DNA of 42,936 nt. It comes from an uncultured Cellulosilyticum sp. GTDB lineage: Bacteria; Bacillota; Clostridia; Lachnospirales; Cellulosilyticaceae. The stretch is taken from contig CAKVCL010000028.1 in assembly GCA_934725855.1 (NCBI GenBank), positions 1 through 42,936 of the forward strand, given 5' to 3'. The notes beneath the pieces were generated by a model, which searched no databases, was not told the origin of the DNA, and saw only the letters and a list, made by a program, of their open reading frames with translations. Both the position numbers and the translations under genes were made by a program. This document shows, in pieces, positions 1 through 7,958 of the stretch. Positions within the stretch are counted from its first letter, which is position 1. Every line of letters starts with the position of its first letter.

Positions 1-75
<75 letters not shown>

Positions 76-245
76 AAATTTGATTAGCAATACATGATTG
101 TTATTGGCTCGAGTTATACTCGTTTACTAGTACATAAAAGATTATTACTAACCTTGTACTCATTTTGCCCTATGGACATTAATGAATCGACTGGTTTTAT
201 GGTTACTATTTTGTTTTCAAAGTTCATTATTCATCTAAACTTCTT
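76..245 (-). other. rRNA leader between tRNA-Ser and 16S
   Basis: This is a 170-base transcribed spacer on the minus strand between the CCA end of tRNA-Ser(GGA) and the 16S 5' end. It contains GAACTTTGAAAAC (plus-strand positions 213-225), which resembles the CTTTGAAAAC leader motif common before Firmicute rRNA genes. I see no promoter of consensus quality in it, so the 16S gene is probably read from the promoters upstream of the tRNAs. It should hold one half of the RNase III processing stalk of 16S; the other half is outside the window. Confidence 0.6.
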
Positions 246-337
246 TGGCGGAGAAGGAGGGATTTGAACCCTCGCGCCGCTACTAACGACCTACTCCCTT
301 TCCAGGGGAGCCCCTTCAACCACTTGGGTACTTCTCC
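246..337 (-). tRNA. tRNA-Ser (anticodon GGA)
   Basis: The minus strand folds as a class II tRNA. The acceptor stem is GGAGAAG/CTTCTCC with discriminator G and an encoded CCA at 246-248. The anticodon arm is CTCCC-CTGGAAA-GGGAG with anticodon GGA. A long variable arm typical of tRNA-Ser follows, and the T arm contains GGTTCAAATCC. Length is 92 bases including CCA. It reads UCC/UCU serine codons and is the gene closest to the 16S rRNA. Confidence 0.95.
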
Positions 338-370
338 GTGTGGTCTCTTTCCTCATATCCGTTTAGATAA

Positions 371-456
371 CGCAGAGACTGGGATTCGAACCCAGGGAGG
401 TGTTACCCTCGCCGGTTTTCAAGACCGGTGCCTTAAACCAACTCGACCATCTCTGC
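371..456 (-). tRNA. tRNA-Ser (anticodon TGA)
   Basis: The minus strand starts GCAGAGA and ends TCTCTGC plus discriminator G. The anticodon arm is CCGGT-CTTGAAA-ACCGG with anticodon TGA. A long variable arm and the T-arm sequence GGTTCGAATCC are present. Unlike its neighbour, CCA is not encoded (the bases after the discriminator are TTA), so CCA must be added after transcription. It reads UCA-type serine codons and is first in the tRNA-tRNA-16S transcription unit. Confidence 0.95.
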
Positions 457-488
457 TTATTCAATTTTCGTCGCAACCGACTCTTAAA

Positions 489-517
489 ATGATACACTAG
501 ACAACTTATCTTGTCAA
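489..517 (-). promoter_or_regulatory. proximal tRNA/rRNA promoter
   Basis: On the minus strand there is a perfect -35 TTGACA (517-512), a 17-base spacer and a -10 TATCAT (494-489), about 33 bases upstream of tRNA-Ser(TGA). The -35 sits in the context AAAAAGTGTTGAC, which is repeated in the distal promoter. Confidence 0.85.
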
Positions 518-592
518 CACTTTTTCACTTATTATTTAAAGTTTAGAATGCTTACCAAGTTCTTTAAACTGTTTCCTCGCTAGTGCTTAATT

Positions 593-621
593 AATATATC
601 ATAGCATTTGTCATAGGTCAA
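593..621 (-). promoter_or_regulatory. distal tRNA/rRNA promoter
   Basis: On the minus strand: -35 TTGACC (621-616), 17-base spacer, -10 TATATT (598-593). The -35 context AAAAAGTGTTGAC is identical to that of the promoter about 100 bases downstream. This gives a tandem P1-P2 arrangement typical of stable-RNA operons. Confidence 0.8.
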
Positions 622-660
622 CACTTTTTATAGTCATAATTTCATTTTTTCAACCCAAAA

Positions 661-698
661 TGCCCATAGGGCCCTTTTTCATCATAGTCCTATGAGCA
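661..698 (-). terminator. rho-independent terminator after the merR-type gene
   Basis: On the minus strand, TGCTCATAGG pairs with CCTATGGGCA (one U-G pair). A T-run follows directly. It lies about 30 bases past the stop codon of the MerR-type gene and separates that operon from the divergent tRNA/rRNA promoters beyond. Confidence 0.8.
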
Positions 699-730
699 TC
701 TTGTTCTTTTTAGTCTTTCATACTATTTAA

Positions 731-1495
731 CTAATTTATCAATTCATAATAAATATCTACAGACATATCTCTATTATAAACTTCATAAACTACACCCGTT
801 CCTAAAATATTCTTCTCTTTCATATACTTTTCAAGCCTTATATGTGCATTTCCAACTTTTGAAAATCCATCTTTGAAATTGACATGCAAACATTTCTTAC
901 TTTTTTCCACACAGACGCATTCTCCCTCAACCTTACTCCATTCCGTTTGTGCAATAGGTAAGCAAGTCGTCATTTTAAATTCCATATCACTTTCAAAAAC
1001 GCCTTCATATTTAATAAAATGTGCCCCTACAACCGTTAACTGCTTCTTGGAAGCTTTTTCGTAAAGTTTTCCTAAAGATGCACCTAATTTCTCAAGTTCA
1101 ATGTTTTCTTTTATAGCAAGACAATAGTATTCTCCAAAGCAACATTCATCTATTTCTTGCTCTTCCTCTTTTCTTTCTTCTTGGCTAACCTCATCTAGCT
1201 TTTTACGTAACGCCATCATTTCTTCTATATTTTGATCAAGCTCACTTTTTTTCTCAGCAATTACCTCTTCTTCTTGTACACCTTCACATAGGATGCCTTT
1301 AATATCAGCAATTGAAAAACCTAATCTTTTATATTCTTTTATTTTCTTAAGTCTTTCAATCTGTGTATCATCATAGTAATGATAGCCATTGTTTGCATCC
1401 ACCTTAGATGAACTAATAAGTCCTTCTTGCTCATAAATCCTTATCGCTTTTCTTCCTATGTTTCCAATCAATGCAAGTTGTCCCCGTGTATACAT
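731..1495 (-). CDS. MerR-family transcriptional regulator with C-terminal ligand-binding domain
   Basis: The N-terminal 70 or so residues are a MerR winged helix: MYTRGQLALIG, then AIRIYEQEGLI, the HYYDD segment and the KEYKRLGFSIADIKGIL helix. A coiled-coil dimerisation helix follows at about residues 75-110, and then a C-terminal half resembling the GyrI/BmrR-type effector-binding fold. I chose the ATG at 1495 because it overlaps the stop of the upstream gene (TAATG) and has AAGGTGA eight bases upstream; an in-frame ATG at 1516 is less well placed. It is the second gene of a two-gene operon with a creatininase-family protein. The operon's promoter has a MerR-style palindromic spacer, so this protein probably regulates its own operon. 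The ligand is unknown. Confidence 0.85.
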   Translation of the reverse strand: MYTRGQLALIGNIGRKAIRIYEQEGLISSSKVDANNGYHYYDDTQIERLKKIKEYKRLGFSIADIKGILCEGVQEEEVIAEKKSELDQNIEEMMALRKKLDEVSQEERKEEEQEIDECCFGEYYCLAIKENIELEKLGASLGKLYEKASKKQLTVVGAHFIKYEGVFESDMEFKMTTCLPIAQTEWSKVEGECVCVEKSKKCLHVNFKDGFSKVGNAHIRLEKYMKEKNILGTGVVYEVYNRDMSVDIYYELIN

Positions 1496-2364
1496 TATAT
1501 GGTCACCTTCTTCCAACTTCTTCTTTTCATTAGACCTAGATGTAAAAAAGGAATCCTATATAAAAAATGATGCATATATACTTTATAGCCTTCCTTTTTT
1601 ACAAAACATTTTACTGCTTCATAAACAAATTCTGCTACATCTTCATTTAATAATTCACCCATACTCTTTTCTGCTATCGTTGGATTTCCTATATGTCCAT
1701 ACTTTCCCATTGCTCTTCTTTGCTTTTTCTTTGAAATCATTTCTTTATCATCAATGGAGGTTATTGGCAATTTGGTATATTCCTTATGCACTAAACTTTG
1801 GTCTATTGCAAGCATACTGGATGTTTCTATCCAGCCAGCATGAAAATCATTCCCATGTACTTTTTCCATCTCTAATAGTTTCTTAGGGGTAGAATGTTTG
1901 ATTTTGAGTTCATTCATTGAAAAAAATGCACCCATAGGTGAAATAGCTTTTACTCCATAGTGTTTGTTTACTTTTTCAACTGCTTTTTCAATTGCAATTT
2001 GATGTTCAGGATCTCCATGAGAAGCAATTATAACAATATGATTAAAACCCATATGCACTAGATTATCTAACAATTCTACAGCTACCCAATACGTTGTTTT
2101 CATTGAAAAGTGTATATTACCATAAAAAGTATCAACTGAAGCTGTTGCAATAGGAAATGTAGGTAAATAAAAACAGTTATACTGCTGGCGTTCTTCCAAT
2201 CTTGCCATAGCTTCCTTACTCCAGTATTCACCTTCTAATACATCTGTAGCTAATGGCAAGCATAAACTATGTTGTTCTATAGGTGCCATAGTTACAAAAA
2301 CAATACTATTAGACTTTTCAATATCCTGAATCTCTTTCCAAGTTAATAGACTTAGATTTTTCAT
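1495..2364 (-). CDS. creatininase-family amidohydrolase
   Basis: At 289 aa it matches the creatininase / formamide hydrolase (ArfB-like) family, which uses two metal ions to cleave cyclic amides or formamides. Visible metal and active-site motifs are MAPIEQHSLCLPLATD (E30, H32, D41), SHGDPEH (H116) and HAGWIETS (E180); these correspond to the family's EQHGPHLPLGTD, GHGGN and HAGExETS signatures. The canonical NGHGGN is ASHGDPE here, so the substrate may differ from creatinine. The start has GAGGATACGAAC just upstream. It is co-transcribed with, and overlaps, the MerR regulator downstream. The substrate cannot be read from sequence. Confidence 0.8.
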   Translation of the reverse strand: MKNLSLLTWKEIQDIEKSNSIVFVTMAPIEQHSLCLPLATDVLEGEYWSKEAMARLEERQQYNCFYLPTFPIATASVDTFYGNIHFSMKTTYWVAVELLDNLVHMGFNHIVIIASHGDPEHQIAIEKAVEKVNKHYGVKAISPMGAFFSMNELKIKHSTPKKLLEMEKVHGNDFHAGWIETSSMLAIDQSLVHKEYTKLPITSIDDKEMISKKKQRRAMGKYGHIGNPTIAEKSMGELLNEDVAEFVYEAVKCFVKKEGYKVYMHHFLYRIPFLHLGLMKRRSWKKVTI

Positions 2365-2396
2365 GTTCGTATCCTCACTTTCCTCTTTGTAAAGTA

Positions 2397-2428
2397 AGGA
2401 TATACCTGGTCCTTAAGGGCCAAGTCAA
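2397..2428 (-). promoter_or_regulatory. MerR-type promoter with palindromic operator
   Basis: On the minus strand the -35 TTGACT (2428-2423) is followed by the near-perfect 16-bp palindrome TGGCCCTTAAGGACCA (2422-2407; one mismatched pair). A -10 then follows as TATATC (spacer 18) or TATCCT (spacer 20). A long spacer filled by a dyad with a CCTTAAGG core is the hallmark of promoters activated by MerR-family proteins through DNA distortion. It begins right after the ispD stop codon and lies 33 bases before the creatininase start. Confidence 0.75.
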
Positions 2429-2431
2429 TAC

Positions 2432-3133
2432 CTATTTATTTCTCCGCTTACCTAGTATACTCTCACCAATCACCAAGTCCTCTGGTGTTGTAATCTTAAT
2501 ATTCGTATATTCGCCTAATACGACGTGTACTTTTTTTCCATAAGCCTCAACAATCATACTATCATCCGTTACTTGAAGTCCTTTTTGATGGGCATTTTCA
2601 TAGGCGTCTAAAAGCAACTTTTTATCAAAGGATTGTGGGGTTTGAACAGCCCATAATTTTTCTCTCTGAGGGGTACAGTCTACTGTTTTTGTTTCTATAT
2701 CAATAACTTTAATCGTATCTTTTACAGGTACAGCAACGATAGTTGCTTTATATTGTTTTGTTTTTTCAATGGCTGTTTGAATGACTGCTTTAGAAATAAA
2801 AGGTCTTGCCCCATCATGAATCATGACATATTCTATTTCATCACTGGTAGCAACGAGTCCATTATAAACCGAGTCTTGTCTTTCTTTTCCTCCCACAACA
2901 ATTTTGCTAACTTTGCTTAATTGGTAGCGTGCTACAATTTCCTCTCTCACTCTTTCTACATCCTCCTGTCCTACTACCACAATAATTTCTGAAATTTCAT
3001 CTACTTTATTAAAGGCTTCTATGGTATGGGCGAGTACTTCCTTATCTCTTAATTGAATAAATTGTTTTTTCACAGTAGTTCCCATGCGTTTTCCACTGCC
3101 GCCCGCCACAATTACAGCTGCTATTTTTTTCAT
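2432..3133 (-). CDS. ispD: 2-C-methyl-D-erythritol 4-phosphate cytidylyltransferase
   Basis: IspD transfers CMP from CTP to methylerythritol 4-phosphate, the third step of the MEP isoprenoid pathway in the cytosol. The 233-aa length is normal for the family. The CTP-binding loop VAGGSGKRMG is at residues 9-18, and the substrate/metal motif HDGARPF is at about 106-112. TPQREKLWAVQTPQSF and the late TDDS motif are also typical. The ATG has AAGGAG upstream. It has its own promoter at 3261-3289, divergent from the permease promoter. The MEP pathway is the usual isoprenoid route in clostridia. Confidence 0.96.
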   Translation of the reverse strand: MKKIAAVIVAGGSGKRMGTTVKKQFIQLRDKEVLAHTIEAFNKVDEISEIIVVVGQEDVERVREEIVARYQLSKVSKIVVGGKERQDSVYNGLVATSDEIEYVMIHDGARPFISKAVIQTAIEKTKQYKATIVAVPVKDTIKVIDIETKTVDCTPQREKLWAVQTPQSFDKKLLLDAYENAHQKGLQVTDDSMIVEAYGKKVHVVLGEYTNIKITTPEDLVIGESILGKRRNK

Positions 3134-3260
3134 TTTGTAATTTCTCCTTTATTCTATTTTTTTGCACTTGGTGGCTCAGTATGCATATCTATTATTTCTA
3201 TCATCTAATTGAGCTACATTTGTATTAACTGGCTTTCATACAATACTTCATTTATCTTTC

Positions 3261-3289
3261 ATTATAATGTAATCCACTTTACTTGTAAA
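3261..3289 (-). promoter_or_regulatory. ispD promoter
   Basis: On the minus strand: -35 TTTACA (3289-3284), 17-base spacer, perfect -10 TATAAT (3266-3261). It lies about 130 bases upstream of the ispD start. I saw no further motif in the 5' untranslated stretch. Confidence 0.8.
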
Positions 3290-3328
3290 AAAACTGATAA
3301 AAACTAAAGGGAATATGTAAAAATTTAA

Positions 3329-3357
3329 TTGTGCTCCCTAATACTTCCTATTATAAT
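3329..3357 (+). promoter_or_regulatory. promoter of the APC permease gene
   Basis: TTGTGC (3329-3334), 17-base spacer, perfect -10 TATAAT (3352-3357). The ribosome binding site AGGAGG and ATG at 3397 follow. The 5' untranslated region is short (about 33 bases), so there is no room for a T-box or riboswitch. Confidence 0.75.
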
Positions 3358-3396
3358 AGATGTAATCTGTTTTTATGACAACTAGGAGGGACTTAA

Positions 3397-4764
3397 ATGA
3401 AAACCAAAAATCAATATAATCTCCTGACGTGCATCGCCATGATTGTTGGGGTGGTAATCGGCTCAGGAATATTTTTTAAAAGTGATAATATCTTGATTGC
3501 AACTAATGGCAATATTTTTCTTGGCTGTTTAACGTTTATTATTGCTGCCATTAGTATTATCTTCGGAAGTTTAACGGTTGCAGAGCTCGCTGCCAAAACA
3601 GATAAGGTAGGTGGCACCATCACTTATACAGAAGATGCTTATGGCAGCGGGGCCGCTTGTGCTTTCGGATGGTTTCAACTATTTTTATATTATCCAACAA
3701 CACTGGCTGTTGTCTGCTATATTGTAGGCTTATATGTTTGTATGCTTTTTGGTATAACCGCTACATTAACACTTCAAATGCTTATCGGTCTTGTTACTTT
3801 CTTTGTATTATTTGTAATCAATACTGTTTCCAAAAGATTTGCAGCTCAATATCAAACGGTTGCAACCTTCATTAAACTCATTCCTTTGTTTTTAATTGGT
3901 ATTTTAGGCTTTGTTTTTGGAGAACCTAAAATGATTACAGAAGTAACAACAACCGAACTTGCAGAAGGTTCTTGGCTTAGTGCACTGATTCCAATTGTTT
4001 TTGCTTTTGATGGCTGGATTGTTGCAACAGCTATTTCTCACCAAGTAAAAGATGCGAAGAAAAATGTACCTTTTGCCTTAATTGTCGCACCACTTATTAT
4101 CTTAGTAATGTATTTATTATATTTTATAGGAATTAGTTCCTATCTAGGGCCTGATGCGATTATAGCTTCTGGCGATCAACATGTTGAACTTGCTGCAGCT
4201 CGTCTTATGGGACCATGGGCCGCTAAAGGAGTTATTATTTTTATCATCATTTCTGTATCCGCTACGGGTAATGGATTTATGGCTGGGCTTTTCCAACTTC
4301 CTTATTCTTTAGCCATCAGAAATATGCTGCCTTGTTCAAAACAGCTTTCTAAAATTAATGAACGATTTGATATGCCAATTGCTTCTTGCTTTTTAGGTGG
4401 CATCCTCGTTTTATTCTGGATTGCGGTTCACTATGTTACTCAGGCTTATGGCTTACTTCCAAACTCTGATATTTCGGAGATTTCTATTACGCTTAACTAT
4501 GTTTTATTCATTGCCTTATACTATGAGGTATTTCGCAAAGGGATAAAGGGAGAAATCAAAGGCTTTTTTAAAGGCAAATTTAATCCGATTATGGCTATGT
4601 TAGGTTCTATGATTATCTTATATGTAGGACTTCAAAATAAGCTTTTCATTTTATATCTGATCATTTGCCTATGTATCTTAGTAAGCGGTTATCTTTACTA
4701 CAAAAAAGCATCCAAGGATTCAGATGATGACTTTTCATCTGAGGATATGCTTGCAGTCGAATAA
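3397..4764 (+). CDS. APC-superfamily amino-acid permease
   Basis: This is a 455-aa integral membrane protein with about 12 hydrophobic segments. It opens with the APC signature in TM1, IGVVIGSGIFF-like (MIVGVVIGSGIFFKSDNI, residues about 16-33), where the unwound GSGIF stretch binds the amino-acid backbone. TM6 contains PIVFAFDGWIVATAISHQVKDAKKNVP, the usual AF.GW.....ISEEVK.P.KN.P element of LAT/SteT-like exchangers. The C-terminus is a short acidic tail. It is a monocistronic plus-strand gene in a minus-strand neighbourhood, with its own promoter and terminator. The amino acid transported is not evident; a serine/threonine or neutral amino-acid exchanger is the closest guess. Confidence 0.88.
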   Translation: MKTKNQYNLLTCIAMIVGVVIGSGIFFKSDNILIATNGNIFLGCLTFIIAAISIIFGSLTVAELAAKTDKVGGTITYTEDAYGSGAACAFGWFQLFLYYPTTLAVVCYIVGLYVCMLFGITATLTLQMLIGLVTFFVLFVINTVSKRFAAQYQTVATFIKLIPLFLIGILGFVFGEPKMITEVTTTELAEGSWLSALIPIVFAFDGWIVATAISHQVKDAKKNVPFALIVAPLIILVMYLLYFIGISSYLGPDAIIASGDQHVELAAARLMGPWAAKGVIIFIIISVSATGNGFMAGLFQLPYSLAIRNMLPCSKQLSKINERFDMPIASCFLGGILVLFWIAVHYVTQAYGLLPNSDISEISITLNYVLFIALYYEVFRKGIKGEIKGFFKGKFNPIMAMLGSMIILYVGLQNKLFILYLIICLCILVSGYLYYKKASKDSDDDFSSEDMLAVE

Positions 4765-4780
4765 TTTTTCTATTATAAAA

Positions 4781-4814
4781 GGGCTACGTTGCTATATTTT
4801 TAGCACTGTAGCCC
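4781..4814 (+). terminator. bidirectional terminator between convergent genes
   Basis: GGGCTAC pairs with GTAGCCC, with an inner TGCTA/TAGCA stem. On the plus strand TTGTCATTTTT follows, and on the minus strand TTTTATAATAG follows. It therefore serves both the permease and the convergent VanZ-like gene ending at 4834. Confidence 0.82.
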
Positions 4815-4833
4815 TTGTCATTTTTATGACGGT

Positions 4834-5208
4834 TTATCTTAAAAAGTACTTTCTTACAACTTGTCTACTTATTCCTATAGCCAATCCTATTCCAATACAA
4901 TCTGCTATAAAATCTCTGTAATCACAGCTTCTTTGAGGGACATAAAGCTGAATAATTTCTGTCACGCCTGCAAAAGCAACTAAAAGAACAAATGGAAGCC
5001 ATAAGGGTGGCATTTTCTTTGTGCTATGCACATAGTCCCAGTAAAAGCATACGCTCACCCCGCCAAACATCCCCAAATGCACCACCTTGTCTATATGTGG
5101 TATTGTCATCCCAACTGAGGGGATGTCATCACCAGGCATCATAATGGCTATTAAAACTAATAAAACAGCCAAAATAGTCAACTTATATTTCCAAATCAAT
5201 TGTTTCAT
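4834..5208 (-). CDS. VanZ-like family membrane protein
   Basis: This small (124 aa) membrane protein has about four transmembrane segments. The VanZ-family pattern is visible: PHIDKVVHLGMFGGVSVCFYW in the middle and a C-terminal VTEIIQLYVPQRSCDYRDFIADCIGIGLA, in which the E-Q-x(5-7)-R-x-x-D-x-x-D-x-x-x-N/G-x-x-G motif is typical. VanZ itself gives low-level teicoplanin resistance; the role of most relatives is unknown. It starts 10 bases after the PIN/TRAM gene stop, with AAGGGG upstream, so it is the last gene of the rnz-tsaD unit. I do not infer resistance from the family name alone. Confidence 0.85.
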   Translation of the reverse strand: MKQLIWKYKLTILAVLLVLIAIMMPGDDIPSVGMTIPHIDKVVHLGMFGGVSVCFYWDYVHSTKKMPPLWLPFVLLVAFAGVTEIIQLYVPQRSCDYRDFIADCIGIGLAIGISRQVVRKYFLR

Positions 5209-5217
5209 CTAATCCCC

Positions 5218-6273
5218 TTAATCTGCTAATTTAGCAAATATCATTCGTCCTGCGGAAGTTTGCAGTACCGTACTCACCACAACCTTAATCGTACTTCCTA
5301 CATATTTTTTGCCACCTTCAATAACAATCATCGTTCCATCATTTAGGTAAGCTACCCCTTGCGACGGTTCTTTTCCTTCTTTAATAACGGTTACAGTCAT
5401 TTCTTCATTTGGCAGAACGACTTGTTTGATGGCATTTGCTAAATCATTAATATTTAATACTTGTATCTTTTGCAGTTTAGCTACCTTGTTTAAATTAAAA
5501 TCATTAGTCACTACTTTTCCTTGTATCTCACCCGCCAGCTTTAAAAGCTTACTATCTACTTCACCCATTTCAGGATAATCAATTTCCATGACTTCAACAG
5601 GAACAATCTTAGTATTTTTAAGTTCATTTAAAATATCCAATCCCCTTCTACCTCGATTTCTTTTGAGTGAATCGGAGGAATCCGCAATATGTCTAAGTTC
5701 ATCTAAAACAAAAGAAGGAATGATGATTTTTCCATCTACAAAACCTGTACTTAAAATATCTAAAATACGTCCATCTATAATCACACTCGTATCTAATATC
5801 TTGGGCTCACAGTGGGATAATATATCCCCAGTCTTACTAATCCATCCTTTAATTTCACCTTTTTTAACATGCACCAGATAGATTCCAAAGCAGCCTAATC
5901 CTATATAAAGTAATAGCACAAAAATTTCACTAATCATATTGCTTCGATTCATTTTAAAAGCATTCGTTACTAAACTTGCCACATATAATCCTATGCCTAA
6001 TCCTATAATATACATCAGGATTTCCTGCATAGGATACTTACTTAAAAACTTCTCTAGCTTATCGGCTAACTTGCTTCCTATATATCGGCCCACTGAAACA
6101 TAAATAAGTCCAAAAAATAATATAAATAGGATAATTTCTTTATTCACATAGATTCCGTTAAGCGGTCCCTCAATATGGTTAGGGATAATGCCTAACTTTT
6201 GAATTTCCATTATCCCTCCTGTTAAACTAGCCGATAAGACGCCTGAGCACAAAAATCTCAGAATCTTCTCCAT
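5218..6273 (-). CDS. membrane-anchored PIN/TRAM-domain protein (YacL family)
   Basis: At 351 aa it matches the YacL-type architecture. Four N-terminal transmembrane helices (about residues 5-140) are followed by a PIN nuclease-fold domain (about 155-285). That domain has the acidic active-site residues ILDTSVIIDGR and SFVLDELRHIAD, VDSKLLKLA and VTNDFNLNKVA. A C-terminal TRAM RNA-binding domain (about 290-345; GVAYLNDGTMIVIEGG) completes it. The family is widespread in Firmicutes next to ispD or rnz/tsaD-type genes and is thought to act on RNA at the membrane. The start has AAGGAGG. It sits 16 bases downstream of tsaD and is probably co-transcribed. Confidence 0.9.
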   Translation of the reverse strand: MEKILRFLCSGVLSASLTGGIMEIQKLGIIPNHIEGPLNGIYVNKEIILFILFFGLIYVSVGRYIGSKLADKLEKFLSKYPMQEILMYIIGLGIGLYVASLVTNAFKMNRSNMISEIFVLLLYIGLGCFGIYLVHVKKGEIKGWISKTGDILSHCEPKILDTSVIIDGRILDILSTGFVDGKIIIPSFVLDELRHIADSSDSLKRNRGRRGLDILNELKNTKIVPVEVMEIDYPEMGEVDSKLLKLAGEIQGKVVTNDFNLNKVAKLQKIQVLNINDLANAIKQVVLPNEEMTVTVIKEGKEPSQGVAYLNDGTMIVIEGGKKYVGSTIKVVVSTVLQTSAGRMIFAKLAD

Positions 6274-6288
6274 GCGTTGCCTCCTTTC

Positions 6289-7305
6289 CTATCTTTGTCC
6301 AAGTGGTAAATTTGGTACTGCATTCAAATCCATCCCCGCCCTAGTTCCTTTCAGATATTCGTAGTAAGCGGCACACCCAATCATTGCCCCGTTATCGGTA
6401 CATAGAATTAAATCTGGATAATAAAGCGTCTTGCCATTTTGCCTGCACGCCTCATCCATCGCTTCTCTTAACCCTTTATTGGCAGCTACCCCACCAGCTA
6501 ATGCAATTTTATAAATGCCTTTTTCTTTCGCAAGTGCCATAGTTTTTCCAACTAAAACATCCGTTACACTAGATTGGAAGGCTGCTGCAATATCGGCTGG
6601 ATTGATTTCTTCACCCTTCATCTTTGCACCATTAATATAGTTTAATACAGCAGATTTTAACCCACTAAAGCTAAAGTCATAACTGCCATCTTGAAGGGCT
6701 CTTGGAAATTTAATAGCGTCTTTGTTGCCTTCTTTAGCCAATTTATCAATTTTAGGACCGCCCGGATAAGTGAGTCCAATAGCTCTTGCCACTTTATCGT
6801 AAGCTTCACCCGCTGCATCATCTCTTGTGCGTCCAATAATCTCATAAGTTGTATAATCTTTAACATGCACAAGATGGGTATGCCCACCAGATACCACTAA
6901 ACATAGAAATGGGGGTTCAAGCTCAGGATGGGCAATATAGTTGGCCGCGATATGCCCTTCAATATGATGCACCCCTACTAAAGGTTTATTTTTAGCAAAG
7001 GCAATGGACTTAGCTGCCATAACCCCTACTAATAATGCCCCTACTAGTCCTGGCCCATAAGTGACCCCAACGACATCAATCTCATCTAAGGTTAGTTTGG
7101 CTTCTTCTAAAGCTTGCTTAATGACTAAATTAATTTTTTCTACATGCATCCTAGATGCGATTTCTGGAACGACCCCACCATATTGTTCATGTAATGGAAT
7201 CTGCGTTGAAATAGCATTGGCTAAAACTTCTCTACCATTTCTCACAACTGCTACTGAGGTTTCATCACATGAAGTTTCAATAGCCAGTACAGTTATGTCT
7301 TTCAT
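6289..7305 (-). CDS. tsaD: tRNA N6-adenosine threonylcarbamoyltransferase
   Basis: TsaD transfers the threonylcarbamoyl group from threonylcarbamoyl-AMP to A37 of ANN-decoding tRNAs, working with TsaB and TsaE (not in this window). The length of 338 aa is typical. ASKHA-fold motifs are clear: the N-terminal [14 protein letters not shown] phosphate loop, the metal-binding HHIEGH (H114, H118), [11 protein letters not shown], and the late [13 protein letters not shown] plus CTDNGAMIG. The start has GGAGG. It follows the 200-aa anchored protein by 18 bases. Confidence 0.97.
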   Translation of the reverse strand: MKDITVLAIETSCDETSVAVVRNGREVLANAISTQIPLHEQYGGVVPEIASRMHVEKINLVIKQALEEAKLTLDEIDVVGVTYGPGLVGALLVGVMAAKSIAFAKNKPLVGVHHIEGHIAANYIAHPELEPPFLCLVVSGGHTHLVHVKDYTTYEIIGRTRDDAAGEAYDKVARAIGLTYPGGPKIDKLAKEGNKDAIKFPRALQDGSYDFSFSGLKSAVLNYINGAKMKGEEINPADIAAAFQSSVTDVLVGKTMALAKEKGIYKIALAGGVAANKGLREAMDEACRQNGKTLYYPDLILCTDNGAMIGCAAYYEYLKGTRAGMDLNAVPNLPLGQR

Positions 7306-7323
7306 TTTTTCTTTCCTCCAACT

Positions 7324-7926
7324 TTAATTTGTTTCTTCATTTTTCTTGGTTTCTTCATTTTCTTGAGGTTTCGCATTTTCCCAACCGTTGATTTTCCATA
7401 GTCCCTCTTCCTTAACCAGCAAATAAGTTCTTTCTAAACTTCCTTGATTAGTGGCATGAAGCACATTAACTTCTGCACTGACTTCCTTGCCATCATTATC
7501 TTGAGCGATATAAACCTCATCAATGTTACTTGCAATAAGTTCCATACTTTCTTCACTCATTGACTCACGTTCTTTATTAAGTGCTTCAATCTGCATTTCT
7601 TCTGGATTAATCTCTAAAAACTCCAAACTATAGAGTTTTCTAATGGTCTTTACATATTTTTCAGTTTCTTCCTCATTCATAGGGTATTTATAAGCAATTG
7701 CCATTAATTCATTATGAATCTCAACGATCTCTTTAACTTTTTCAGGATAACTACCTTCAATCTTTTTGTCAATTTCATCAATTTTAGCTTCTACACTCTT
7801 AGATGCTTTATTTTGAATCACCTGTTTATCAGAGTCTCCACTTGGCTGCTTCATCCTTTCTAAGGACATCCAAATGCCTCCACCTACACAAACTGCAATC
7901 AAAAGTACCCCAACTAATTTTCTCAT
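7324..7926 (-). CDS. membrane-anchored protein of unknown function
   Basis: I do not recognise a named family with certainty. The 200-aa protein has one N-terminal hydrophobic segment (about residues 4-20, ending GGGIW) with no lipobox, so it is either an anchor or a signal peptide. A long acidic helical region at about 40-130 follows, rich in Glu/Lys. A small C-terminal domain (about 135-185) shows a beta-rich pattern, QDNDGKEVSAEVNV, ERTYLLVKEEGLWKINGWE, like the NTF2/DUF4878-type 'extracellular lipocalin-like' modules. The tail is a run of E/N/K/T. It lies between rnz and tsaD with short gaps and an AGGAGG site, so it is co-transcribed with both. An extracellular location is inferred. Confidence 0.7.
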   Translation of the reverse strand: MRKLVGVLLIAVCVGGGIWMSLERMKQPSGDSDKQVIQNKASKSVEAKIDEIDKKIEGSYPEKVKEIVEIHNELMAIAYKYPMNEEETEKYVKTIRKLYSLEFLEINPEEMQIEALNKERESMSEESMELIASNIDEVYIAQDNDGKEVSAEVNVLHATNQGSLERTYLLVKEEGLWKINGWENAKPQENEETKKNEETN

Positions 7927-7958
7927 AAAACCCCTCCTAAATTTTAAAAACCTCTTCC

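Noticed and set aside
264..500. A 78-codon open frame on the plus strand
   Set aside because: It lies across both tRNA-Ser genes and their promoter on the opposite strand.
1458..1886. A 142-codon plus-strand frame rich in Phe/Leu/His
   Set aside because: It is antisense to the creatininase and MerR genes, which have clear family motifs and ribosome sites.
3134..3396. T-box or riboswitch before the amino-acid permease or ispD
   Set aside because: The permease leader is only about 33 bases, and the ispD leader shows no conserved core or terminator/antiterminator pair.
4834..5208. Teicoplanin-resistance determinant
   Set aside because: Only VanZ-family membership is supported; there is no vanHAX cluster, and the gene ends a housekeeping operon.
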